Below the pieces are notes generated by a model, which was not told the origin of the DNA, searched no databases, and was given only the letters and a program-made list of their open reading frames with translations. Shown here piece by piece: positions 9,298-18,043 of a stretch of 64,000 bases of DNA. Every line of letters starts with the position of its first letter. Position 1 is the stretch's first letter. Origin of the DNA: Arachidicoccus ginsenosidivorans. GTDB lineage: Bacteria; Bacteroidota; Bacteroidia; Chitinophagales; Chitinophagaceae. The translations under genes were made by a program, and so were the position numbers. The DNA is taken from the NCBI RefSeq assembly GCF_007971385.1, contig NZ_CP042434.1, positions 4,588,001 to 4,652,000 of the forward strand, read 5' to 3'.

Positions 9298-9939
9298 CTA
9301 GGGGAATTCAGGGTGACTATCCAGGATTTTTACTTCATACAGGGCATTAAACAAGTATTGTTTACCGGTTGGATAAGCAGTGCACAGATATCTGGTGCGC
9401 ATTTTCTTTTCCATTATAAAAACTTTATTGTCCCTGGTGACAAACCACTGGCCTGGCTGAACGTCTTCTACCAGGTGTAATCCATAGGTGTCGTCATCGT
9501 AATTTTTTAGTACACGCATAAGTCCTGGTTCTGAGCAACTGCTGGCGCCCAGATTGTGCAGGGAACGGTTGAGTTCCCTTGCAATGTCCTCAGGAAACAC
9601 TTGCCTTGCCAAAAAGTCTTTTAAAATGGCGGCGTAATTATTTTTCCATTCCCTGCCATGCGGCGCTACTCTGTGGCGATGATATTCATATGTAACCAGG
9701 TGGGCCAGTTCATGCAGCAGGGTAATTAAAAAGCTATATTTATTGAGATTCCCATTGACAGAGATCCGGTGGGCGTGATGACCATGGGCATTGCGATAAT
9801 CTCCTAAAATGGAGCGTCTGGCTTGGGTGATGGTTAACTGAACTTTGTATTTTTGTAAATAGGCCAGTACTTCTGCTAATGTATTATCAGGAAGGTACTG
9901 GGCTAGCTCAGATAAGGGATGGCGCTGGGTTTTTGCCAT
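9298..9939 (-). CDS. SprT-like zinc-site domain protein
   Basis: 213 residues. The zinc motif HELAH (near residue 94) is followed at a suitable distance by HRVAPHGREWKNNY, the SprT/Spartan-like third-ligand region. The C-terminal half (GLHLVEDVQPGQWFVTRDNKVFIMEKKMRTRYLC) resembles the SprT-like beta domain but lacks a clear CxxC zinc ribbon. Family members are predicted metalloproteases; the SPRTN branch cuts DNA-protein crosslinks, while bacterial roles are largely untested. It follows the two ATP-synthase accessory genes on the same strand, with only 31 bases to the upstream one, so cotranscription is likely. Confidence 0.85.
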   Translation of the reverse strand: MAKTQRHPLSELAQYLPDNTLAEVLAYLQKYKVQLTITQARRSILGDYRNAHGHHAHRISVNGNLNKYSFLITLLHELAHLVTYEYHRHRVAPHGREWKNNYAAILKDFLARQVFPEDIARELNRSLHNLGASSCSEPGLMRVLKNYDDDTYGLHLVEDVQPGQWFVTRDNKVFIMEKKMRTRYLCTAYPTGKQYLFNALYEVKILDSHPEFP

Positions 9940-9970
9940 AGGTGGACCAAGAAAATAGGTTTATTTATGC

Positions 9971-10384
9971 TTATTGGGCAGTGGATTTGTTTTTATTCAT
10001 TTTATAGGCGGCACTGACTTCTAGTATTGCATACAGGATATAGAGCACCAGGGATATGATAATCGCCGGCACATTTCTGTTTTCCTTGGCTGTAAAAACA
10101 TAAATCAGGGCGGCAGCCACCAGGACAAAGAATTTTAAAACAGTCATCCCCATTACAGAGCGAATAAAAACGTTGGGGTTTTTGTTTTCCAGGGCTCTGC
10201 CATGGCGGTAAGAGCCAAACAGGGCCAGTAGAAATAATAACAAATTGGCTATGACGACCACGTATACATCCACTTCAAAACTCAGGTGTATCGATCCGTT
10301 TCTGTATAAAAGACAAAACGTATTGACAATCAGGAACAATAGTAATAAATTTATATAGTTGCGTTGTAGTCTGAATTTCTTCAT
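9971..10384 (-). CDS. Four-helix membrane protein, probably ATP-synthase-associated
   Basis: 137 residues with four hydrophobic helices (INLLLLFLIVNTFCLLY, VYVVVIANLLLFLLALFG, VMGMTVLKFFVLVAAALIYVF, VPAIIISLVLYILYAILEV) and basic loops. It follows the AtpZ-like gene on the same strand. In Bacteroidota a protein of this size often lies between atpZ and atpB. No atpB follows here: the next gene is sprT-like. I do not recognise a catalytic motif; an assembly or Mg/Ca transport role with AtpZ is inference from position. Confidence 0.65.
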   Translation of the reverse strand: MKKFRLQRNYINLLLLFLIVNTFCLLYRNGSIHLSFEVDVYVVVIANLLLFLLALFGSYRHGRALENKNPNVFIRSVMGMTVLKFFVLVAAALIYVFTAKENRNVPAIIISLVLYILYAILEVSAAYKMNKNKSTAQ

Positions 10385-10644
10385 GGAATTTATTTAAAGG
10401 GCAAAAGTAAGGATTTATTTTGGGTAAGCAGATGGTAGAATGGTAGAGGAGTGTTCAAAAAAAGTGGGTCTCAAAAGAGGTTTTGCTTACAAAAAAACAA
10501 ATGATGGTGCTTATTGGCTATTTATGGCCTAATGTTGCCTTATGTTGTCTGGTTTGTGGTGTTGTGTATATGTTGTGTATGGTGTTGGTTATGGGGTTGG
10601 TTATGTTTGCCAATATATGTATTGAACCTGGTGAGCAGTGGAAC

Positions 10645-10914
10645 TCAATTAATTTTTCCATCCTTAGCATGACCATCCTGCTTCTTGGTGTTTTTTGAAA
10701 ATTCCTTGACCAGTTTAATGAGCATATAAACCAGTAGTATCGTAGGAAGTAGCCACACAAGTAAAGGGAACGAAATTTTAAACAGTTGATCTGCCTTATA
10801 GCCAATATATAAGCCGATGCCAATGGTGGCCATCAGTTGGATGCCATAGCTGAGGTAGCGCATCCAGTTACTGGAATACTTACCCTTTTTTGAGGGTGAT
10901 TTTGAGAAGTTCAT
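10645..10914 (-). CDS. atpZ: AtpZ/AtpI-family F-type ATPase accessory protein
   Basis: 89 residues: basic N-terminus (MNFSKSPSKKGKYSSNWMRYLS) and two helices (GIQLMATIGIGLYIGYKADQ, FPLLVWLLPTILLVYMLIKLV) joined by a short loop, then a charged tail. This is the AtpZ/AtpI plan, with the conserved small-residue and Gly-rich first helix and YKADQLF loop. These proteins assist F0 ring assembly and/or Mg2+/Ca2+ entry. The 260 bases after it contain a GT-rich repetitive tract (10545-10609) and no gene. The core ATP synthase genes are not in this window. Confidence 0.8.
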   Translation of the reverse strand: MNFSKSPSKKGKYSSNWMRYLSYGIQLMATIGIGLYIGYKADQLFKISFPLLVWLLPTILLVYMLIKLVKEFSKNTKKQDGHAKDGKIN

Positions 10915-10949
10915 GATTAAAATTACAAAATAATTGGCAATTATTGTTT

Positions 10950-10977
10950 TTGTGTTTCTAAATAGTTAGTATATTTG
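10950..10977 (+). promoter_or_regulatory. Promoter of the radical SAM gene
   Basis: TTG at 10950-10952, 17 bases, then TATATTTG at 10970-10977; the ATG is at 11005. It matches the Bacteroidota consensus TTG-N17-19-TAnnTTTG. Confidence 0.65.
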
Positions 10978-11004
10978 TTCTATATATTATAATTTTATTA
11001 TCTA

Positions 11005-12099
11005 ATGGAAGATGAATTTGCCAAAAAAGATATGTTTAATGGAGGCTATCAAAAAGGTCAAGGTGCCCAGATCAGCCCCCATAACCGTTTTTTGAAAAAT
11101 AGTTATGGAAAGTTTGAGGTGGAAGGCATCGATGACTGGGAGGCCTTGGACCGCCCGACAAAGTTTATATTGGGGGAAGCCAAAACCATTGTAAATCCGG
11201 TTGAGAGCCCGGATGTAGGCATGGCCTATTCATTGAATCCATATCAGGGATGCGAGCACGGTTGTATTTATTGTTATGCACGTAATTCTCATCAGTATTG
11301 GGGATTCAGCGCAGGGGTTGATTTTGAAAGAAATATAATTGTTAAAAAACAGGCCCCCCAGCTTTTCAAAACCTTTTTAAATAAAAAAAACTGGACCGGT
11401 GATCCGATTACGCTTTCTGGCAACACGGATTGTTATCAGCCCGCAGAAAGAAAATTTAAACTGACCCGTCAGCTTTTGCAAATTGCATTGGATTATAGAC
11501 AGCCCATTAGCATGATCACCAAAAATGCCCTTATTTTGCGCGATCTGGATCTGCTTCGTGAAATGGCCTCGATGAACCTTTGTGCGGTCTATGTTTCTAT
11601 TGGTAGTCTTAGTGAACCACTCAGGCAAAAACTGGAACCCAGGACCACAACAGCTAGTCAAAGATTAAAAATCATAGAGTCGTTATCTGCAGCAGGTATT
11701 CCGGTAGGGATTATGGAAGCTCCTATAATACCCGGACTAAATGACAGCGAAATTGCAGGTATATTAAAAACCGTGGCGGATGCCGGCGCAAAATGGGCGG
11801 GTTATACCGTGGTCAGACTTAATGGGGAGATCGGTGTGATTTTTAAAGATTGGCTGGAAAAAACCTTTCCTGATAAGGCCAGCAAAGTCTGGCATAGTAT
11901 CGAGGCCTGTCATGGCGGTCAGGTAAATGATAGCGTCTTTGGCCAAAGGATGCGGGGAGATGGGCATTTCGCTACATTGATACGACAGACTTTTAAACTC
12001 CACGCCAAATTAAATCACCTGAATACCGAAAGGCTACAATTAGACACGACGCTTTTTAGAAAACCAGGTGAGGGAAAACAGCTTTCTTTATTTGATTGA
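11005..12099 (+). CDS. PA0069-family radical SAM protein
   Basis: 364 residues. The 4Fe-4S binding motif CEHGCIYCYAR (CxxxCxxC) is at about residue 88, preceded by LNPYQGC, and the SAM-binding region follows (ITLSGNTDCYQPAERKF, SMITKNALILRDLDLL, PIIPGLNDSEI). This is the PA0069 / spore-photoproduct-lyase-like subgroup, widespread in bacteria and without an established substrate. The closing QLSLFD resembles C-termini seen in this subgroup. It is monocistronic, expressed from the promoter at 10950, and converges with the amidohydrolase, leaving 12 bases between the stops. Confidence 0.88.
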   Translation: MEDEFAKKDMFNGGYQKGQGAQISPHNRFLKNSYGKFEVEGIDDWEALDRPTKFILGEAKTIVNPVESPDVGMAYSLNPYQGCEHGCIYCYARNSHQYWGFSAGVDFERNIIVKKQAPQLFKTFLNKKNWTGDPITLSGNTDCYQPAERKFKLTRQLLQIALDYRQPISMITKNALILRDLDLLREMASMNLCAVYVSIGSLSEPLRQKLEPRTTTASQRLKIIESLSAAGIPVGIMEAPIIPGLNDSEIAGILKTVADAGAKWAGYTVVRLNGEIGVIFKDWLEKTFPDKASKVWHSIEACHGGQVNDSVFGQRMRGDGHFATLIRQTFKLHAKLNHLNTERLQLDTTLFRKPGEGKQLSLFD

Positions 12100-12111
12100 T
12101 TTTTTGAAAGA

Positions 12112-13781
12112 TTATCTTAGAATGGGTCTACCTGAGCGGTCAAAGACCTTCTGACCGCCAATAAATGTCATCAGGATCCTTGTTTTTAGTATATCCTCTA
12201 CGTCTGCCTGCATTAAATCTTTATCCGTTACAACAAAGTCAGCAAACTTACCAGGTTCAAGACTGCCCTTTTCTTTATCCTCAAAAGCTGCTTTGGCTGC
12301 CCATATGGTCATTCCTTGCAAGGCTTCTTGTCTGGTAAGCGCATTTTCTATTTGAAAGCCGTCTTTGGGAAAACCACTTGCATCTCTGCGAAATACCGCT
12401 GCATAAAAGGTTTTAATCGGAGAAATATCTTCGACCGGAAAATCGGTCCCTAGTGGAAGATAACCGCACTGTTCAAGCAAGGTTTTATTGATATAGGCGT
12501 TTTTAATGCGCTCAGGCCCCAGCCTTGTTTCAGCCCAATACATATCCGAGGTAGCATGTGTAGGCTGCATGGAGGCAATAATCTGATTGTCTTTAAAATA
12601 ATGCAAATCCGCTGGATTTACAATCTGTGCGTGCTCTATACGCCAACGGCGATCATTGGGGCCTTTTAGGTATTTTGCATAGATTTTAAGCATTGTTCTA
12701 ACAGCAGAATCGCCAATAGCATGGGTGGCCATCTGAAAATGATGCTTGTAAATGAATTTTGCGACGGAGTCATAATGAGCCTTACTACTTAGTAAAAATC
12801 CATAACTAGTAGAATCATCGCTGTAAGGCTGCAATAAACAGGCACCTCTGGAGCCAAGGGCGCCATCGGCGAACACCTTAAAGCCAGGCACATGCAAATA
12901 GTCTGTTTTAATGATTCCCTTTTTAAGTAAGTAATCAAAATTTGCTTTTTTATCAAGGAGTAATACATAAAGCCGCATCTTTAAGCTACCTGCTTTTTGC
13001 AAGCTGTCTAATAAGGGGATCAGTATAGTGTCCTCTCCCATATCCTGCAAAGAAGTAAGGCCGGCTGCAAAGCAGTTTTGCTGGGCCTTCAGTAATGCTT
13101 CAGTTGCCTCAGCCTCTGTGGGCATGGGAATCTGTTTAAATACGAGTTGTGTGGCATTATCAATAAGTACCCCGGTAAGTGCGCTGTCCTGAACGAGTAT
13201 CTCCCCTCCTTTTATACTGTCGTAAGGCCGGATACCGGCCAGATCAAGCGCTTTTTGATTGGCAATAACGGCGTGTCCATCGATTCTGGATAAGACAACC
13301 GGGTTATTTGGAAATAAAGAATCCAGGCCGGATTTACTCGGAAAGCGTTTATCTGGCCAGTCGTTCTGATCCCAGCCCTGGCCGGTAATCCAGGTGGTGT
13401 CGTTACCAGATTTGTTTTTTTTGAAAGCGGCAAGTTTTTTCAAAACATCCGGCCAGCTTTTAGTCCCTTTTAAATCAACAGCTCCAAGACTCTGGCCATA
13501 GGCCAAAAAATGGGCATGTGCATCAATAAAACCGGGATAAATATACTTACCCTGTGCATCAATATTCAGATTGCCCACATAGGCTTGTTGCATTTGTTTT
13601 GTCTCACCTGTAGCGATAATTTTACCACCTTCTATGGCCATTGCACTCACTTTAGAAAATTGCTGTCAACGGTATAGATAGTAGCATTGTAAATTAATAG
13701 ATCCACTGTCTTTTTGGTGTGACAGGAAGTAAGTAAAGCAAAACATAAAGCAGACAGTACAATAATCCTGCGGGTGCACAT
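12112..13781 (-). CDS. Amidohydrolase lipoprotein (YtcJ-like), one frameshift
   Basis: Starts at the ATG at 13781 with a lipoprotein signal (MCTRRIIVLSALCFALLTSC). Metal-site motifs of the amidohydrolase superfamily follow: GFIDAHAHFLAYG, the middle lysine-equivalent region GFKVFADGALGSRGA, ATHAIGDSAV, RWRIEHAQIV and PLGTDFPVEDISP. This is the YtcJ/DUF-type imidazolonepropionase-like group with unknown substrate, here probably anchored in an outer or inner membrane leaflet facing the periplasm. The frame breaks in a run of four A at 13656-13659; five would give TVDSNFSKVSAMAI and a 556-residue protein, normal for the family. It converges with the radical SAM gene. Confidence 0.87.
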
Positions 13782-14047
13782 AAAGTTTATTTTTAGGTAA
13801 GGTCTATTTTGTGAATGTTGGTCTAATATAACAAAGAAACCTAAGGAAGCCATAAATAAAGTCCTAAAAATAGGTAAACGCTGCTTAAAATGGGATAAAC
13901 GGTGGATAAAAGCAGGTATCGAATAGAATAGTATATATTGTCAGGGAAAGATAAACGAATTAGTTATTTGTTATACGATGTGGATAATGGCTGTTTAATC
14001 GCTGTGAACGCAGCTTGCAAATTGTTTTGATCCCAGGCTATTACTTA

Positions 14048-14524
14048 TTACCCGCCGTGCTCCCAGAAATGATCTTCGTAGTCATCTCCTACGGCTGGTC
14101 CGTTTTGAATGGCCGCGGCAACGGCTGCCAACTCAGCCTCTGTCAAGGTCTGCTCCAGATAAGGGAAAAGTTGTCTTTCCTCAAAGCGTACATGACGATC
14201 TACCAGATCGGCCAGGGCAATCAGATCGGCATACACGGTTCTATCCGGCGCTGCTTTCATGGTCTGAATAATGGATAGTATATGGCGGTGTTCATCTAAG
14301 GCCTGCTGCACAAAAGGACTGTCACTGTAAATAAACAGACAGGTTTCCTCCTCTTTAAAATGCGGGATTAGCATACCCAGCTCAAAATACCGGACATAAT
14401 CAATCATCCGGTTAACGGCTACCTCGTGGTTGATCCCTTGACGGAGCTTCCAGCCAAACAGCAGGCTATAATGGTGTTCTCTGGATAAGGGTTTTAGGTA
14501 TTCACTTCGTTTAATGGGCGCCAT
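14048..14524 (-). CDS. Hemerythrin-domain protein
   Basis: 158 residues, all helical in appearance. Iron-ligand positions fit a hemerythrin-like four-helix bundle: SREHHYSLLFG, IPHFKEEETCLF, LDEHRHILSII and DRHVRFEERQLFPYLE. Such domains bind a di-iron centre and react with O2 or NO. It is the last gene of the nitric-oxide block, 4 bases after the DUF488 stop, so it is surely in the same transcript. No sensory or signalling domain is fused, which points to storage, scavenging or delivery of a ligand. Confidence 0.85.
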   Translation of the reverse strand: MAPIKRSEYLKPLSREHHYSLLFGWKLRQGINHEVAVNRMIDYVRYFELGMLIPHFKEEETCLFIYSDSPFVQQALDEHRHILSIIQTMKAAPDRTVYADLIALADLVDRHVRFEERQLFPYLEQTLTEAELAAVAAAIQNGPAVGDDYEDHFWEHGG

Positions 14525-14528
14525 AATT

Positions 14529-14896
14529 TTACATTTTGAGTAGGGATAAAAGCACTTCTCTTAAGACAACGGCGTTGTTATGATCTGGATCTTTGGCCCC
14601 ATACACCAGGGTCACTGTAGGGTGTTTTTTAACAACTTGGAGCAACTGTTCCAGGGCAGCCATATTGTCCTTTAGTTCCTTTTGTAGTTTTTACGAAACT
14701 CAGGCCAGTTTTCCGCTTTGTGACCAAAAGCTTTTCTAAGTTGGGTTGACGGGGCGATCACTTTAAACCAATCATTATATTCAGCCGTTTCATTTTTAAC
14801 GCCTCTGGGCCAGAGCCTGTCAACTAATATACGCCAGCCGTCTTTTTGGGAGGCTGGCGTATAGGCTCTTTTTATATGTATTGTCGGTATTGCCAT
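14529..14896 (-). CDS. DUF488-family protein, one frameshift
   Basis: Starts at MAIPTIHIKRAY (ATG at 14896). Conserved DUF488 features are present: WRILVDRLWPRGV near residue 20, FGHKAENWPEFRK, and in the restored frame VTLVYGAKDPDHNNAVVLREVL. The uncorrected frame stops at 14672. The break is in a run of four T at 14680-14683 (A on the coding strand); with five, KNYKKELKDNMAAL is continuous to a stop at 14529 and the protein is 122 residues, the usual length. DUF488 members often sit with hemerythrin and haemoglobin genes; their biochemical role is unknown. Confidence 0.85.
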
Positions 14897-14965
14897 AATT
14901 ATAATAGAATTGCCCAACTTAAAGTTACAAAAAGTTCTTCTATATACTACTACCTATTTGTTCTT

Positions 14966-15712
14966 TTAACTTAAAACGCTTGGTTCCAGCTCAATTGCCC
15001 GTGGAAATAGGATATTATTTTCAATATGGATATGCTGATGTAAATCCTGCTCAAAGGCTTCAAGGAGCTGAAAAGTCAATTTATAGGTATTACAACCATC
15101 GGCGGGTGGTGTAAAATCATTGCATAGTGTCCGGATCCTGGCAGAACGCTCTCCTTCCGCTTCATGGTCGGCCAGCATGGCATTTACAGGATTGGCAATA
15201 CTGCCAAATGGCGGCGCTGAGATTTTGGCACCGCTGATGGAAGCCGTCGTTATTTTGCGGATAAAAGGGAAAAGCATGAGTTCCTCCTTTTTCATGTGCA
15301 TGGCCAGCTCACCGGCGGTTTGTTGAAAAATATCCCGGATTTCTGAGAGCTCCGGATGACGATCGCCATGAACTTGTACAATTTTATTTAAATATCCTTC
15401 AATAACAGGCGTCTGTCGGGTGACATACCGGTGATGTGTTTTCTCCACATAATCTGCCATCAGATCCAGTGGCCAGTCTTTCAATCCTTTGGGAACGCCG
15501 ACCTGTTCTGTAAAGGGGGCGCCGTTGCCATCGATGGTCTGTTGGAGTTCCTGAGCCACATTGTCGGTATCCAGATTTTTAGCCAGGCAGGCTTCTGCCA
15601 GGCTACGCGTTCCATGGCAGCAAAAATCTAACTGGTATTTTTCCAGTACAGCGGCCGTTTGATAGTTTTCTGCGACGATATCGCCCAGTATAGTTGATTT
15701 AAGTATTTGCAT
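14966..15712 (-). CDS. ric: RIC / YtfE / ScdA iron-sulfur cluster repair di-iron protein
   Basis: 248 residues. The N-terminal ScdA domain with FCCHGTRSLAEAC is followed by a hemerythrin-like domain whose His/Glu iron ligands are visible (THHRYV, HMKKEELMLFPF, LADHEAEGE, HIHIENNILFPRAIE). RIC proteins repair Fe-S clusters after nitric oxide or peroxide damage, in the cytosol. The start overlaps the end of the upstream membrane-protein gene by 14 bases, showing translational coupling. The neighbours (truncated haemoglobin, hemerythrin, Fe-S Rrf2 regulator) give the same NO-stress context. Confidence 0.95.
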   Translation of the reverse strand: MQILKSTILGDIVAENYQTAAVLEKYQLDFCCHGTRSLAEACLAKNLDTDNVAQELQQTIDGNGAPFTEQVGVPKGLKDWPLDLMADYVEKTHHRYVTRQTPVIEGYLNKIVQVHGDRHPELSEIRDIFQQTAGELAMHMKKEELMLFPFIRKITTASISGAKISAPPFGSIANPVNAMLADHEAEGERSARIRTLCNDFTPPADGCNTYKLTFQLLEAFEQDLHQHIHIENNILFPRAIELEPSVLS

Positions 15713-16169
15713 AATTGAAATTTTGATGTTTTTTAACTAAATAAATGCCCAGTAAAATCAGCATAATCAGCTTTACGACTTCCATTGTGACATATATAAT
15801 ATGCAAAGAAGGGTGATTGTCAATGCCACCATGGATGATCTGATCAGCGATTTTATCCAGGGTTGGAAGTCCCCAAAAGGTTTCCAGCGCGGTCATCAGC
15901 GCCGCGATGATAAATAATATGTTGCGGTAGCTGTATATTTTTTGAGCAACAAAATACAGGTTCGCGGCTATAATGATAATAAGTACCCATTCCACTTTGT
16001 TTAAAGCACCGAATACCAGTTTGCCGATACCCAGTCCAATGGAAATGGTCACGCCAGGTGCTAGAAATTTTAACCAGGCTTCCATAAAACTGATGGCGCA
16101 TAGAAATCCAAGCCATAAAAAAACAGCAGGCAGTGCGTATGGGTAACGCTCCTTTATTTGTGCGTTCAT
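15699..16169 (-). CDS. Four-helix membrane protein coupled to ric
   Basis: 156 residues with four to five hydrophobic segments (ALPAVFLWLGFLCAISFMEAWL, SIGLGIGKLVFGALN, VEWVLIIIIAANLYFVA, NILFIIAALMTALETFW, MEVVKLIMLILLGIYLV). HIIYVTMEVVKL and the FMEAWLKFLAPG region recall uncharacterised Bacteroidota membrane proteins that accompany NO genes. No metal motif is clear. Its stop overlaps ric, so both are translated together. A copy of the 9-N8-9 inverted repeat lies 56-81 bases upstream of its ATG, between it and the truncated haemoglobin gene, which suggests a second promoter here. Confidence 0.75.
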   Translation of the reverse strand: MNAQIKERYPYALPAVFLWLGFLCAISFMEAWLKFLAPGVTISIGLGIGKLVFGALNKVEWVLIIIIAANLYFVAQKIYSYRNILFIIAALMTALETFWGLPTLDKIADQIIHGGIDNHPSLHIIYVTMEVVKLIMLILLGIYLVKKHQNFNYANT

Positions 16170-16224
16170 GGTGATTTTTATTATTAATTGACTGATCAGT
16201 GCTTTTTTTAAAACAACTGTCCAG

Positions 16225-16250
16225 AGTAGAAGATCTTTTTATCTTTTCTT
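16225..16250. promoter_or_regulatory. Candidate Rrf2 operator upstream of the ric genes
   Basis: AGTAGAAGA - 8 bases - TCTTTTCTT matches the perfect palindrome upstream of rrf2 at 7 of 9 and 8 of 9 positions, with the same spacer length. The shared core TTTTTATCTTTT (16236-16247) recurs at all three sites. Confidence 0.45.
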
Positions 16251-16256
16251 TTAGTT

Positions 16257-16652
16257 TTAGAATAAAGGTTTAGCCTGATTATTCTTATAATACTGGATCT
16301 TAAAATTGAACATTTCTGCCATCTTATTGGCACGCCATCTGGCCTCTGCCGCGACCTCTCCCGTAAAATGCTCGTCGATCGTCTGATTGAAAAGTGCCAG
16401 CCATTTTTCAAAATGTGTCCACTCTACCGGCAGGTTGGCATGTGGAGGGAAAGGACTCCCAAAATACGTGTGATCCTCTAATAGTACGGTTTGCCAGAAC
16501 CGGTACATCTTTTCCAGGTGCTCCGGCCAGCGGTCTTTAATCACCCGATCGAATATGGGGCCTATCAATGGATCTTTTCTGACTTTGTCATAAAAATTAT
16601 CAACTAAAGTCTTGCAATCCTCGAGCGTAAGTATATCTTTTAATGGTACCAT
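16257..16652 (-). CDS. Group III truncated haemoglobin
   Basis: 131 residues. The start MVPLKDILTLEDCKTLVDNFYDKVRKDPLIGPIF, the YRFWQTVL helix, the proximal-His region EWTHFEKWLALFNQTIDEHF and RANKMAEMF fit group III truncated globins. These bind haem and react with O2 or NO; the physiological role of group III is not settled. It lies 4 bases after the stop of the gene at 16657 and is therefore in the oxidase operon. The inverted repeat at 16225 lies just past its stop. Confidence 0.92.
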   Translation of the reverse strand: MVPLKDILTLEDCKTLVDNFYDKVRKDPLIGPIFDRVIKDRWPEHLEKMYRFWQTVLLEDHTYFGSPFPPHANLPVEWTHFEKWLALFNQTIDEHFTGEVAAEARWRANKMAEMFNFKIQYYKNNQAKPLF

Positions 16653-16656
16653 AATG

Positions 16657-17097
16657 TTATTGTGGCCTCAAATGTAAGTAAGAAATTAAATAATACATGG
16701 CCCAGCCAAAAAATCCAATGATAATAATCCAGACCCAGGAAGGAATACTACGAGGAGACTCACTACCCACAATATGAAAATTCTGGGAATTTCCCTTGCC
16801 ATAGGCGTTGATCATCAGGGGCAGGACGCCATCCACAATGGCGTTCTCCTTAATGCCTTCAATGGCGATGGCCGGTCCGTTTTGTACCTCAAAAGGAATC
16901 AGGCGGATCCCTTCTTTGCCATCCGGGTCCCTGCTGACAATTTTTAAGGTATGTTTACCATCCACGAGCTTGGTGGTATCCAGTTCAAAATTGACTGGTG
17001 AGATAAAATCAGCAATAGGCTTTGGATCATCATCTATAAAGATCAGGATACTGCTTCTTGCCTCCAATGCGACTGTTTTGTTTAGTACCATTTCCAT
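16657..17097 (-). CDS. Tail-anchored protein with an Ig-like periplasmic domain, unknown function
   Basis: 146 residues. The first ~110 look like a beta-sandwich (FIDDDPKPIADFISPVNFELDT, GKHTLKIVSRDPDGKEGIRLIPFEVQNGP). A single helix near the C-terminus (IPSWVWIIIIGFFGWAMYYLISYL) anchors it. There is no signal peptide, haem motif or cysteine pair. The gene starts one base after the stop of 17099-17449 and continues into the haemoglobin gene, so it belongs to the same operon as the CcoN/CcoO-like oxidase. A role in assembly or as a docking subunit is inference from context. Confidence 0.7.
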   Translation of the reverse strand: MEMVLNKTVALEARSSILIFIDDDPKPIADFISPVNFELDTTKLVDGKHTLKIVSRDPDGKEGIRLIPFEVQNGPAIAIEGIKENAIVDGVLPLMINAYGKGNSQNFHIVGSESPRSIPSWVWIIIIGFFGWAMYYLISYLHLRPQ

Positions 17098-17098
17098 A

Positions 17099-17449
17099 TT
17101 ACGCTTCGTTTAAAATAAATCTTTTAATATGTTCCTTATTTTTTTCACCCGGACGTATCAACCATTTAATGGAATAGTAAAGGGTGGCCATGGTAATAAC
17201 GACCATTACCCAGATAATGACATAATCAAATCTACCCTGGGGACCAGCACCATGCGTAATCCCTCTAAGGATTTTGGGCTGCTGCTTTTCACATACGCTG
17301 CAGGCCAAGGCAACAGCGCCAAAGCAGAGATCTCCCAGCCACAGTGCTATAACGAGCATGCATCTACCCATAATTGATTTTAGTTGTCCTGTTTTGGAAT
17401 GCATCAATTTTCTACGACTTTTTTTCATTATATTCAAATTTAACCTCAC
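17099..17449 (-). CDS. Small membrane protein with CSVCEKQQP motif, oxidase-associated
   Basis: 116 residues; the frame could also start at internal ATGs (MKKSRRKL or MGRCMLV). A first helix (CMLVIALWLGDLCFGAVALA) ends in ACSVCEKQQPKI, a CxxC pair just outside the membrane. A linker with GAGPQGRFDY leads to a second helix (VIIWVMVVITMATLYYSI), and RPGEKNKEHIKRFIL closes the protein. I recall similar proteins next to haem-copper oxidase or NO-reductase genes in Bacteroidota, but no biochemical function. The CxxC could bind copper or haem or take part in redox; it lacks the His of a c-type haem motif. Confidence 0.7.
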   Translation of the reverse strand: MRLNLNIMKKSRRKLMHSKTGQLKSIMGRCMLVIALWLGDLCFGAVALACSVCEKQQPKILRGITHGAGPQGRFDYVIIWVMVVITMATLYYSIKWLIRPGEKNKEHIKRFILNEA

Positions 17450-17590
17450 TTAAATCATTGAATGTTAACTTTCCCACTTTTCCAGATGGGTAAGCATGCC
17501 TGATTATTTAAATAGGCGTTTTTTTTGTAAGGTTATCCAGATAAGGTTAAGGACTGATAAATGAAAATGGAAAACAAACTGAATGTCTTT

Positions 17591-17905
17591 TTATTTCATT
17601 TTACCTTCACCAATCCTAAGTTTATTCATAATAACCGAACTCTCCCCGTCCTGATAAAGACCATAACCATTGACTAACACGCCTTTCTCTGTTCCTTTTT
17701 TTGAGGCAATGGCATAAACGATCATCTCATCGCCTGGGTCTGTCATGCCTTCAAAACGATATACTTCATCGATTTCAAATTCCTCGGGAGATAAGGAGAG
17801 CGTCTGGCCACAAACCAGGCAGTCTTCCCCCAGATTGAAATCATGCGTATAACCTCTTTTGCTTAAATCATTGACCGCTTCAGAAACTGTTTCATAATTT
17901 TTCAT
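17591..17905 (-). CDS. Small conserved protein of unknown function
   Basis: 104 residues from MKNYETVSEAVNDLSKRGYTHDFNLGEDCLVC (ATG at 17905); an upstream in-frame start at 17950 is possible but adds an unrelated tail. The visible features are a single CLVCG near residue 28, an acidic middle (SPEEFEIDEVYRFEGMTDPGDEM) and a hydrophobic ending. Bacteroidota proteins of this type are sometimes mislabelled phosphoribosylpyrophosphate synthetase; it has no PRPP-binding motif. It lies between the CcoO-like gene and the small membrane proteins, separated by about 140 bases on both sides. Confidence 0.7.
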   Translation of the reverse strand: MKNYETVSEAVNDLSKRGYTHDFNLGEDCLVCGQTLSLSPEEFEIDEVYRFEGMTDPGDEMIVYAIASKKGTEKGVLVNGYGLYQDGESSVIMNKLRIGEGKMK

Positions 17906-18043
17906 TGCACAACTTTTTAAGGTTTTATAAATTTGGATGGATGCAGGCACTTTATTTTGCTAATGCCCTTTCCACTAATTTAAAGCTTATTTATGAGCCG
18001 AGATGTTAAAAAATTATATTGTTTTTTAGGCGGTTAAATCAAT

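Noticed and set aside
10483..10823. ORFs in the GT-rich tract after atpZ
   Set aside because: Low-complexity translation and overlap with atpZ on the other strand.
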